NCBI GenBank assembly: GCA_964605095.1
Contig: CAZSBS010000315.1
Location: 1-5,077 of the forward strand
Origin: JAUWQU01 sp964605095
Lineage (GTDB): Bacteria > Planctomycetota > Phycisphaerae > SM23-33
Length of the DNA: 5,077 nt
Direction of reading: 5' to 3'
A program made the position numbers and the translations under genes. The notes beneath the pieces are model-generated. The model searched no databases. It saw nothing but the letters and a program-made list of their open reading frames with translations, and had not been told where the DNA came from. Shown here in pieces: positions 1 to 4,998 of the stretch (position 1 is the stretch's first letter; every line of letters begins with the position of its first letter).

Positions 1-9
1 AAACAGGCC

Positions 10-912
10 ATGACCGACAAACCGATCCAATTTGCCAAGCTGTCCGGCAGCGGGAACGACTTCGTCTGCCTCGACAACCGCGACGGGCGGTTTAACGCCC
101 TGCTGGCGGACGGGCCTCGCATGGAACATTTCGCGCGTCTGCTGTGCCGCCGCAGCATGGGCATCGGGGCCGACGGCGTGATCTTCGCGTGCAGGCCAGA
201 GATCGAAGAGGTCGCCGACCTGGGCGCCAGATTTTTCGAGGCTGACGGCAGCGAGGCAGCTCTGTGCGGCAACGGCACGGCCTGCTTTACGCGGTGGGCA
301 TTCGACGGTGGTTTCGTGGCAAACTCGTCGATCCGCATCCTCACGCCCGCCGGCGTGGTCGTGGCTGAGAGGGGCAGCGGCGCGTACATATTGGTGTGCA
401 TCCCGGCCCCCGAGGACCTGCGCCGCGGCCTGAGCGTCTGCGTGGACGGTTTTCCGATGGCGTGCGACTACGTCGTGACGGGCGTGCCGCACCTGGTGAC
501 GCTCGTCGAAGACGTGGGGGCCATCGACATGCCACGCCTGGGACCGCTCCTGCGCCACCACTGGAGATTCCAGCCCGCGGGCGTGAACGCCAACTTCGTG
601 CAGGTGCTCGGCGAGGGCGAGTTGGCCGTGCGGACGTGGGAGTTCGGCGTCGAGGGCGAGACGCTCGCCTGCGGCACCGGCTCGGCCGCCGCGGCTATCC
701 TGACCGCCCTGCGAAACGACTGGCCAAAGGAGTACCGCTCGCACAAGAAGCCCATTGTGGTCCACGCGCGCAGCGGCGACCTGCTGCGGGTGTACTTCAC
801 GCAAGTTGACGACGGCACCATCACCGACGTCTGCCTGGAGACCGTCGTGCGGTTTCTCTTCAGCGGCACGATCTCCAACGAACTGGCCGGCGACGCCTTG
901 AATGGGCAGTAG
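10..912 (+). CDS. dapF: Diaminopimelate epimerase DapF
   Basis: This cytoplasmic, cofactor-independent epimerase converts LL-diaminopimelate to meso-diaminopimelate, the precursor of lysine and of the peptidoglycan cross-linking residue. The 300-residue product shows the family landmarks in order: an N-terminal SGSGNDF (residues 12-18, usually HGLGNDF), GIGADG (51-56), the first catalytic cysteine in ADGSEAALCGNG (Cys86), a substrate-side NANF (193-196), and the second catalytic cysteine in ETLACGTGSAAAA (Cys221). Both halves of the pseudo-symmetric fold are therefore intact. The length is slightly above the roughly 275 residues usual for the family. The residue after CGNG-T is Ala where many homologues have Arg (CGNGxRC). 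The ATG at 10 gives a sensible N-terminus, but only nine bases precede it, the frame is open to the window edge and no Shine-Dalgarno is visible, so a slightly earlier start cannot be excluded. The stop TAG at 910-912 touches the next ATG. Confidence 0.96.
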   Translation: MTDKPIQFAKLSGSGNDFVCLDNRDGRFNALLADGPRMEHFARLLCRRSMGIGADGVIFACRPEIEEVADLGARFFEADGSEAALCGNGTACFTRWAFDGGFVANSSIRILTPAGVVVAERGSGAYILVCIPAPEDLRRGLSVCVDGFPMACDYVVTGVPHLVTLVEDVGAIDMPRLGPLLRHHWRFQPAGVNANFVQVLGEGELAVRTWEFGVEGETLACGTGSAAAAILTALRNDWPKEYRSHKKPIVVHARSGDLLRVYFTQVDDGTITDVCLETVVRFLFSGTISNELAGDALNGQ

Positions 913-2562
913 ATGTTCAGCATAGATCAGAACAGTCACAGCCTCTGGGACGCGCTTCCCAAGCTCCATGCGTTGCTGCGCAAAGGCGCAGCGGTAACGC
1001 ATTTCATCGAGGACGTCGACGCCGCCTTTACCGCGCTGGGCTCTGGCCTCAACGCGAACTCACTCGCCCTGGTCCGCGAGCAGTTCCACCGCTCCGGCGG
1101 GGCCGATTGGGGGGCGGCGCTGTTTTACACCGAATTCCTCGGCCGACAAGCGGTTGAAATTCGCAACTGGGAGCCGCTTGTCGGAATGAAGACCAATGTC
1201 CTGGCCGGGAAGCTTGGCCGGAGCGTGGACGACCTTTACGGCGAGTTCTCGCCCGGCGACAACTGGCAGCTTATCGGGTCGAGCTTCGTCGGCGACCGCG
1301 AGCACCACCGCGTCGTCGGCGACCTCACACTGGCCGAGACGGCTCCGTTCGTCCGCGAACTGCTGAACAGGGCGCGCCAGGACACGCTCCACAGTTTCCC
1401 GGCCAAGGCGTCGCAAGAGCGGACCAACGAGTGGTTCGACCGCGAGACGGCCCTGGTCGAGCGGCTTCTGGGCGAGTTGTCCGGCGGGCGGCTCGTGGAC
1501 CTTTATGAGCGGTGGATGGGCGAGCATTTGTCGCATTGGGGCTCGTCGGTGCGACTGGACCTGACAAGCAGGCTGTTCGCCTGCGATAAGCCCGACGCGC
1601 CTGGCCTGCGGCTGGTGAAGCCTTTTATCGTCGATTACGCCGCCGCGGCTGGGATGTACAACGACGCCATCGCCGAGACAAACAGGGCAATGAGGCCGCT
1701 GGACACCAAGGCCTGCGAGCTGCCGCTTTTCGCCATGCAGGCCCGCGACGGGCACTTAGTGCGAACGGGCGTGTTCCTCGCCGACGGCGCGGTTCAAATC
1801 GACGGGCGGTCCTTCAGGCCCGGTAACGACGGGGCACCGTCGACGGCTGATCTTGCGGCCGCGGGTATCCAATGCCTCGTCGGCAAGGCGATGCTGCTCG
1901 TTTCGCAGGTCCGCATGGGTCCGGCTGGCGATTCTCTGGCGGTGCCCTACCGAGGCTCGGCGTACATGCCGGCCGCCCATGCGCTGGTCCGCAAGCTCGC
2001 CGCCGCCGGCATGGTAACCGGGCCGCTGAGACCGATCGTCCGTGTGCGCCTGCGCCTGCTAGATCGGTTGCGTGAGCTTGACACGCCGATCCGCCTGCCG
2101 GCCTGGCTGGCCGAGGCGATCGGCGGCGATGAAGTACCCGCCCACCGGCTCGGCGAGGCGTGGCAGGACCTCGCCCGTCAGGCGCGCCGCCGCCTGGAGA
2201 GCTTCCGCGACGATACCGCCCGCCAGCACTGGCAGGTGCAGGAAATGCCCGACCTGCATGCCGAGATCGCCGCCCTGAACGACCGGCGGCGCGACCTGGC
2301 CGCCAAGGACCCCAAGGACCCCGAGCTCCGCGGAATCTGGAAGACCGTCAGCGGGTTGCAGACAAAAATCCTCGACCGCACCGTCCGGCGGATCGACGCG
2401 GACAGCCAGCTTGCGGACCTCGATTTCTACGACACACGCGGCGCCGCCTTGCCGTGGTGCGTGGCGTTGGGCGGCGAAATCTTTTACAATGAGGTCATCG
2501 AGAAGGCGGAACTCACAGAAGAAGAAGAGGATTACCGCGGAGACACAGAGGCTCAGAGGTAG
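913..2562 (+). CDS. Conserved-looking protein of unknown function, coupled to dapF
   Basis: I do not recognise this 549-residue protein. It has no signal peptide or membrane segment and looks cytoplasmic and mostly helical. The N-terminal half is mixed and rich in Trp and acidic residues. An Arg-rich stretch (VRVRLRLLDRLREL, about 375-388) leads into a charged region at about 446-490 (HAEIAALNDRRRDLAAKD onward) that could form a coiled coil. Near the end, ALPWCVALGGEIFYNEVIEKAE (about 514-534) looks like a conserved block. Codon use matches dapF, and the frame stays open for 1.65 kb in GC-rich DNA, so it is a real gene. The ATG abuts the dapF stop with no gap and no good Shine-Dalgarno, which suggests termination-reinitiation coupling and co-expression. 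The last eight residues (RGDTEAQR) and the stop are encoded by a dispersed-repeat sequence, so the ancestral C-terminus may differ. No function can be assigned; the link to diaminopimelate metabolism is positional only. Confidence 0.85.
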   Translation: MFSIDQNSHSLWDALPKLHALLRKGAAVTHFIEDVDAAFTALGSGLNANSLALVREQFHRSGGADWGAALFYTEFLGRQAVEIRNWEPLVGMKTNVLAGKLGRSVDDLYGEFSPGDNWQLIGSSFVGDREHHRVVGDLTLAETAPFVRELLNRARQDTLHSFPAKASQERTNEWFDRETALVERLLGELSGGRLVDLYERWMGEHLSHWGSSVRLDLTSRLFACDKPDAPGLRLVKPFIVDYAAAAGMYNDAIAETNRAMRPLDTKACELPLFAMQARDGHLVRTGVFLADGAVQIDGRSFRPGNDGAPSTADLAAAGIQCLVGKAMLLVSQVRMGPAGDSLAVPYRGSAYMPAAHALVRKLAAAGMVTGPLRPIVRVRLRLLDRLRELDTPIRLPAWLAEAIGGDEVPAHRLGEAWQDLARQARRRLESFRDDTARQHWQVQEMPDLHAEIAALNDRRRDLAAKDPKDPELRGIWKTVSGLQTKILDRTVRRIDADSQLADLDFYDTRGAALPWCVALGGEIFYNEVIEKAELTEEEEDYRGDTEAQR

Positions 2563-2577
2563 AAGAGAAGAAGAAAC
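2534..2577 (+). repeat. Dispersed 'CGGAGACACAGAGG' repeat, left copy
   Basis: The stretch reads accgcggagacacagagg followed by ctcagaggtag and a purine-rich GAAGA tail. It resembles the CGCAGAG/CACAGAG-type repeats scattered between genes in many environmental bacterial genomes, where they are often mistranslated as 'TAETQR'-type peptides. A divergent reverse-complement copy lies at 2705-2733, so this is the left outer arm of a nested palindrome. It overlaps the end of the upstream 549-codon gene and supplies its last eight codons and TAG stop. The family resemblance comes from memory of similar sequences; the inverted counterpart is visible here. Confidence 0.65.
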
Positions 2578-2599
2578 AGAAGAAGAGACGGCTTTTGAT

Positions 2600-2684
2600 G
2601 GGGATTACATGGATTAAGGATTTTGGATATATATGTATTGCCGTATCTGTTAATCCATGTAATCATTAAATCCATGTAATCCCC
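2600..2684. repeat. Inverted repeat 'ggggattacatggatt' with a duplicated right arm
   Basis: The left arm ggggattacatggatt (2600-2615) is a perfect 16-bp inverted match to aatccatgtaatcccc (2669-2684). The overlapping segment gattacatggattaa (2603-2617) is also a perfect 15-bp inverted match to ttaatccatgtaatc (2650-2664). One left arm can therefore pair with either of two right arms that are direct repeats of each other. The loop is unusually AT-rich (ggatatatatg) for this genome. In RNA this gives two mutually exclusive long-loop hairpins. It has no T-run typical of an intrinsic terminator. It may be a palindromic mobile or REP-like element, or a 3'-end structure for the upstream operon. Confidence 0.85.
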
Positions 2685-2704
2685 TTCTGAAGATGTTTTT
2701 GTTG

Positions 2705-2733
2705 TTTCTTCTCTGCGCCCTCTGCGATGAAGA
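2705..2733 (-). repeat. Dispersed 'CGCAGAGGGCGCAGAG' repeat, right inverted copy
   Basis: Read on the minus strand this is cgcagagggcgcagagaag followed by aaac, matching the style and the GAAGAAAC tail of the repeat at 2534-2577 in inverted orientation. Together the two copies bracket the inner 'gattacatggatt' palindrome. It lies about 25 bp upstream of the methyltransferase start and contains the TGA (2728-2730) that closes the methyltransferase frame upstream. Confidence 0.6.
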
Positions 2734-2757
2734 ACTCTTCAGGAATACGACAGAATC

Positions 2758-3384
2758 ATGAACAAGCGCGACGCAATACGAGCCCACTACGACCATCGCT
2801 TCAGCCCCGAAAAGGCCAACCACGAAATCCTCGACTGGGCCAGCGCGGCAAGCCAGCAGCGCCGATTCGAGGTCCTGATCGAGAACGTGGACCTTGCCGG
2901 AATGAAACTGCTTGACGTCGGCTGCGGGCTCGGCGATCTGCTGGCGCTGCTCCAGCGGCAAAGCATCGAGGTGGACTATACCGGCGTGGACATCCTGCAG
3001 AAGATGATCGACCATTGCAGCAAGCGTTTCGACACCGGCCGGTTCCTCCAGGCCGACATCTTCTCGAGCGAGGCCTTCGAGCCCGGCCAGTTCGACCTGG
3101 TCTTCACTTCCGGAGCGTTCAACCTGGACCTCGGCAACAACCTGGACTTCCTTCCGATGGCCATCGACAGGCTGCTGGAGCTGTCGCGAAAGTACGTGGT
3201 ATTCAACCTCCTTCACGCACGCTGGACCAAGCCCGAGCCGGGCTACTTCTTCTACGACCCCCAGTTCGTCCTGCGCCAACTCGCCCGCTACAAGCTGGAC
3301 GTCAGGCTCATCGACGATTACCTGCCGAACGACTTCACGGTGATATGCCGCAAGAGACAAGAGGAGGTAGCCGGTAGCCAGTAG
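2758..3384 (+). CDS. Class I SAM-dependent methyltransferase
   Basis: This 208-residue soluble protein has the Rossmann-like methyltransferase core. Motif I is LLDVGCGLGDLL (51-62), binding the SAM amino-acid moiety. Next come YTGVDI with the ribose-binding acidic residue Asp78, FLQADIF with Asp100 near the adenine, and FDLVFTSGAFNLDLG (112-126) as the motif IV region. The C-terminal part (ARWTKPEPGYFFYDP and the strands that follow) completes the sheet. The acceptor substrate is not identifiable: a small molecule, lipid or other acceptor are all possible. Nothing marks it as an rRNA or DNA methylase, and motif IV is not the NPPY or DPPY of amino-methylases. ATG 2758 is the first start after an in-frame TGA at 2728. 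An AGGAA lies about 12 bp upstream, a longish spacing. The last five residues (VAGSQ) and the TAG come from a 7-bp tandem repeat. The palindromic spacer separates it from the dapF pair, so it may be transcribed independently. Confidence 0.9.
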   Translation: MNKRDAIRAHYDHRFSPEKANHEILDWASAASQQRRFEVLIENVDLAGMKLLDVGCGLGDLLALLQRQSIEVDYTGVDILQKMIDHCSKRFDTGRFLQADIFSSEAFEPGQFDLVFTSGAFNLDLGNNLDFLPMAIDRLLELSRKYVVFNLLHARWTKPEPGYFFYDPQFVLRQLARYKLDVRLIDDYLPNDFTVICRKRQEEVAGSQ

Positions 3385-3394
3385 CCGGTAGCCA
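3367..3394 (+). repeat. 7-bp tandem array GTAGCCR x4
   Basis: Four exact 7-bp units alternate: GTAGCCG (3367), GTAGCCA (3374), GTAGCCG (3381) and GTAGCCA (3388), then GTGA. Because the period is 7 and each unit carries TAG, stop codons fall in all three plus-strand frames (TAG at 3368, 3375, 3382). The TAG at 3382 terminates the methyltransferase. The minus strand has no stops within the array, which is why such repeats produce spurious 'TGYRLLATGY' reading frames. Confidence 0.92.
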
Positions 3395-3409
3395 GTGAGA
3401 AGAAAAAGC

Positions 3410-3446
3410 GGAACCTGGAACCGGGAACCCGGAACAAGGAACCCGG
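3410..3446 (+). repeat. 7-bp tandem array GGAACNN x5
   Basis: Five 7-bp units beginning GGAAC (GGAACCT, GGAACCG, GGAACCC, GGAACAA, GGAACCC) run without interruption and end in GG. The array starts 15 bp after the GTAGCCR array and shares its 7-bp period but not its sequence. It has no stop codons on either strand. It is noncoding and sits between two convergent genes. Confidence 0.9.
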
Positions 3447-3495
3447 ACAGTGTCGCCGGGCTTGTCACGGTGTAGCCGCAGGCGAAGCCGGAAGG

Positions 3496-3517
3496 CCTGC
3501 TCGCTTCAGCGAGCAGG
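3496..3517. repeat. Perfect 10-bp hairpin overlapping a stop codon
   Basis: CCTGCTCGCT (3496-3505) pairs perfectly with AGCGAGCAGG (3508-3517); the physical loop is probably the tetranucleotide TTCA. On the minus strand the loop reads TGAA and contains the TGA stop (3508-3506) of the exported-protein gene. Neither side has a following T-run, so this is not a classical intrinsic terminator, although it could stabilise the mRNA 3' end or assist termination. The adjacent gtgtagccgcaggcgaagcc also looks repeat-like. Confidence 0.8.
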
Positions 3518-4504
3518 GACCGCCGCGCGGGTCGTTGGGTGGGTTGCCACGGGGGCCGTTGTCGCAGTTGCAGGCTCTTTCATCGGTGGAGCAGGCGACC
3601 TGGCTGGTTGTGTTGCGGGCTGCATTCCGGGCTGCGTAGCCGGCTGGGTCGCGGCCCGGGTGGCTTTCAGCAGGTCGGGCGTTGGGGCCAGGATTTCCTC
3701 CGTCGGGGCCGCGCCCCGGCCAATCTGGAGCAGCGCGGTGTCATCGGCCTGCAGCAGAGCATTCTCAAGCTGCATCAGACTGTCGGGGTGTCCATTGACG
3801 TGCGACCTGGCCCAGCCCTTCAGCGTGCCATACAGCGTTCGCGGGCGGATATCCATCTCCACTTCGGCAACCAGGGCGTCGGCGCGGTATCGCACCGCCC
3901 TCACGGTCGCGCCGTGAAGGAATAACTCAGCGCTGGCGTCGGGCTGATCCGTGGTCGCCAGGAACTTCCGCACCGTAAGGTCGGCCCCGATGGCCAAGTC
4001 GCCGACTCGCCCCACAAGCAGCGCTATCGCGGCGGCCCTGGCGGCCCGCTCGGCCAAGACCCGGCCCTTGGTCGTGCAGTGCTTCTGCCAGAGTTCGCGG
4101 ACGTCGGAGGGCATCTTGGAAAGGTCCACGCAGCGAAATCCGGGCTCTACGGGCACCCACGGGGAGAAGCCGAGCGTCTTTTGCTCGTCAGCCTTGGGTG
4201 CAGCCCCAACCGGCTGGGTGACCGCCCCGGTGGCGAGTGAAGTTGTCGGCTGGGTTGCCGGCAGCGTGGCTGGCTGAGACGCCGGTCCACTGGTCGGTTC
4301 AGGCAGCGGCTGGATGTACGGCGCGTCGGCCGGCCTGGTCGTCGGCTCAGCCGGCTCGGGCAAGGGCTGGATGAACGGCGCGGACCCCGTCGCCGGTGCG
4401 GACTGGGCCTGGGCCGGCGCGCAAACCGAACCTGCCATCAGCGCCGCTATCGCCGCCGCGGCCGACAATAAATCCCACGCCGCCATCCATGTCACTCTTT
4501 CCAT
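3506..4504 (-). CDS. Exported protein with Pro/Thr-rich flanks and LPP20/FlgP-like core
   Basis: This 332-residue protein begins with a Sec-type signal peptide: a hydrophobic Ala-rich stretch at about 12-27, then APAQAQS, with likely cleavage after Ala33. There is no proper lipobox (AGSVC is a poor fit). A Pro/Thr/Gln linker (35-110) includes a 19-residue tandem duplication containing IQPLPEP twice. The folded core (about 112-270) carries Cys125 and Cys143, which could form a disulfide. It also holds the pattern GRVLAERAARAAAIALLVGR, ADLTVRKFL, HGATVRAVRY and ALVAEVEMDI (146-219). That pattern resembles the LPP20/FlgP-type outer-membrane protein domain, which typically has xxRAAxxDAYRxL, TTVxDF, GAxVxxxxY and xVEVxx. 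The tail (284-332) is ATQP-rich and disordered. A periplasmic or cell-envelope location is likely, and the function is unknown. ATG 4504 has GGGAG eight bases upstream; GTG 4495 or ATG 4486 are possible alternatives. It is monocistronic here and convergent with the methyltransferase. The domain call is moderate; that the gene is real is near certain. Confidence 0.85.
   Translation of the reverse strand: MERVTWMAAWDLLSAAAAIAALMAGSVCAPAQAQSAPATGSAPFIQPLPEPAEPTTRPADAPYIQPLPEPTSGPASQPATLPATQPTTSLATGAVTQPVGAAPKADEQKTLGFSPWVPVEPGFRCVDLSKMPSDVRELWQKHCTTKGRVLAERAARAAAIALLVGRVGDLAIGADLTVRKFLATTDQPDASAELFLHGATVRAVRYRADALVAEVEMDIRPRTLYGTLKGWARSHVNGHPDSLMQLENALLQADDTALLQIGRGAAPTEEILAPTPDLLKATRAATQPATQPGMQPATQPARSPAPPMKEPATATTAPVATHPTTRAAVPAR
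3605..3652 (-). repeat. 12-bp coding repeats for Ala-Thr-Gln-Pro
   Basis: Within the exported protein, residues 285-300 are four tandem tetrapeptides (ATQP, ATQP, GMQP, ATQP) encoded by four imperfect 12-bp units. Further TQP triplets lie in the N-terminal linker (about residues 76-98). Such runs are typical disordered linkers in exported proteins of Phycisphaerae-type planctomycetes, and they are prone to expansion or contraction by slippage. Confidence 0.85.
4268..4381 (-). repeat. 57-bp tandem duplication in the N-terminal linker
   Basis: Two adjacent 19-codon units (residues 42-60 and 61-79 of the exported protein) both begin AP-F/Y-IQPLPEP. On the plus strand the best-conserved blocks are GGCTGGATGTACGGCGCG (4308-4325) and GGCTGGATGAACGGCGCG (4365-4382), offset by exactly 57 bp and differing at one base of 18. 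The unit ends have diverged more, so this is an old in-frame duplication of the linker. Confidence 0.8.
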
Positions 4505-4523
4505 TTCCTCAACTCCCGCTATG

Positions 4524-4537
4524 CTCGCCGAAGCGAG
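4524..4537 (-). other. UUCG-type hairpin in the 5' leader of the exported-protein gene
   Basis: On the minus strand CTCGC-TTCG-GCGAG forms a 5-bp stem with a C(UUCG)G tetraloop, an exceptionally stable RNA loop class. With the TATAAT at 4548-4543, transcription should begin close to 4536, so the hairpin would sit at the very 5' end of the mRNA. There it could protect against decay. It ends about 20 nt before the start codon and leaves the GGGAG Shine-Dalgarno free. Confidence 0.55.
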
Positions 4538-4542
4538 GCCGT

Positions 4543-4548
4543 ATTATA
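4543..4548 (-). promoter_or_regulatory. -10 box TATAAT for the exported-protein gene
   Basis: The palindrome ATTATAAT (4543-4550) gives a perfect TATAAT on the minus strand, about 38 bp upstream of the ATG at 4504. That would place the start near 4536 and give a 5' UTR of about 32 nt. No recognisable -35 lies 16-18 bp further up (CGCAAT or TCGCAA only). Because the octamer is palindromic, a plus-strand TATAAT (4545-4550) also exists, but no gene follows it directly. Confidence 0.6.
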
Positions 4549-4550
4549 AT

Positions 4551-4791
4551 GCCAACTGGCCCGCGATTGCGACTATTACCCAACAGATGCCGCCGGGGGG
4601 GCGCAGGGTCGAGTGGCGATAGGCAAAACTGCCGCAAATGGCAGCTTGTGGCCCCGCATAATCCTCATCTCTTGCCCAGCCTAGCCAGCTTACGGAAACA
4701 GGCTATCTTGCCCGTGCTACTTTCTTGTAACTCTTGTGCTTAAAATGGTTAAACGAGTCGGTTTCCCCCTATGCGCCCCGCGAAAGCGCGA
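4551..4791. other. Intergenic region with no gene seen
   Basis: This stretch lies between two outward-facing promoters. Possible frames here lack ribosome binding sites and coding character. I see only a G7 homopolymer near 4595, a weak CTGCC/GGCAG hairpin (4629-4644) and AT-richer sequence from 4720 to 4750. No tRNA or other RNA gene was recognised. Confidence 0.6.
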
Positions 4792-4797
4792 TATAAT
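4792..4797 (+). promoter_or_regulatory. -10 box TATAAT for the micropeptide unit
   Basis: A perfect TATAAT follows a GC-rich stretch (gccccgcgaaagcgcga). The predicted start is about 4804, leaving a 5' leader of roughly 49 nt before the ATG at 4853. No good -35 hexamer lies at 15-19 bp spacing, the same situation as the minus-strand promoter at 4543-4548. Confidence 0.55.
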
Positions 4798-4830
4798 GAG
4801 TCCAGTGGCCGAACCAAGTGAAGAAGTGCC

Positions 4831-4850
4831 GATTGCCCCAGGAGGTAATC
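4831..4850 (+). promoter_or_regulatory. Consensus Shine-Dalgarno embedded in a small hairpin
   Basis: AGGAGGT (4840-4846) is a full-strength ribosome binding site six bases before the ATG at 4853, and it decides that start over upstream in-frame ATGs. GATTGCC (4831-4837) can pair with GGTAATC (4844-4850) through seven pairs, one of them G-U, with CCAGGA in the loop. Half the Shine-Dalgarno is then in the stem and half is displayed in the loop, so translation could be tuned by this fold. Confidence 0.7.
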
Positions 4851-4852
4851 CC

Positions 4853-4927
4853 ATGAGTCGTGAAAGTCTACGCCGCAAGCTGAAGATGGTCTTCTTTATA
4901 ATCCTCAGTTTCGCCGCAATGTGCTAA
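4853..4927 (+). CDS. 24-residue micropeptide, basic then hydrophobic
   Basis: This is a 24-codon ORF ending in TAA with a consensus AGGAGGT at ideal spacing, downstream of a TATAAT and upstream of a strong terminator. The arrangement indicates a genuine, independently transcribed small gene. The peptide starts MSRESLRRKLK, a strongly basic segment (five Arg/Lys in residues 3-11). It continues MVFFIILSFAAMC, a hydrophobic segment of about 12 residues ending in a C-terminal cysteine. It could be a small membrane-associated peptide, a leader peptide, or a degenerate signal sequence whose downstream gene has been lost. The hydrophobic part is short for a full transmembrane helix. AAMC is a poor lipobox because Met precedes Cys. 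An in-frame ATG at 4796 would overlap the -10 box and is not credible. I recognise no family. Confidence 0.6.
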   Translation: MSRESLRRKLKMVFFIILSFAAMC

Positions 4928-4944
4928 GTGTCTCAGTTTGCCAG

Positions 4945-4972
4945 CCACGCGCCGACTTGATTGTGCGCGGGG
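4945..4972 (+). other. Imperfect GC hairpin after the micropeptide
   Basis: CCaCGCGC (4945-4952) can pair with GCGCGgGG (4965-4972), with one mismatch and a 12-nt loop, followed by GGACTTTT. It might be a weak upstream terminator or a structural part of the small transcript. The support is stability only. Confidence 0.35.
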
Positions 4973-4998
4973 GGACTTTTGGTTCTCGCTTGCTCCAG

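Noticed and set aside
468..923. Minus-strand frame opposite dapF
   Set aside because: Overlaps the unmistakable dapF catalytic motifs.
1060..1755. Minus-strand frame opposite the 549-aa gene
   Set aside because: GC-rich shadow with atypical composition and no ribosome site; the plus-strand frame is longer and continuous.
2600..2684. Intrinsic terminator for the dapF operon
   Set aside because: The stems are AT-rich with 32-53 nt loops and no T-run follows either right arm.
3367..3446. CRISPR array
   Set aside because: The units are 7 bp, contiguous and without spacers.
2650..3468. Long minus-strand reading frame antisense to the methyltransferase
   Set aside because: Its start is translated 7-bp repeat (VPGSRFQVP, TGYRLLATGY) and its end is the palindrome; the middle mirrors the well-supported methyltransferase codons.
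3450..3925. Plus-strand frames opposite the exported-protein gene
   Set aside because: They are mirror translations of ATQP repeats (GCVAGC runs) and lack starts with ribosome sites.
4551..4735. tRNA or other structured RNA in the intergenic region
   Set aside because: No T-loop (GGTTCGA) motif or cloverleaf pairing found on either strand; only one weak 5-bp hairpin.
4736..4852. N-terminal extension of the micropeptide to 63 residues
   Set aside because: It would run across the TATAAT box and has no Shine-Dalgarno; the start at 4853 has a consensus one.
4897..4902. A further TATAAT inside the micropeptide ORF
   Set aside because: It arises from the Phe-Ile-Ile codons and has no -35; a short RNA from here to the terminator cannot be excluded but has no other support.
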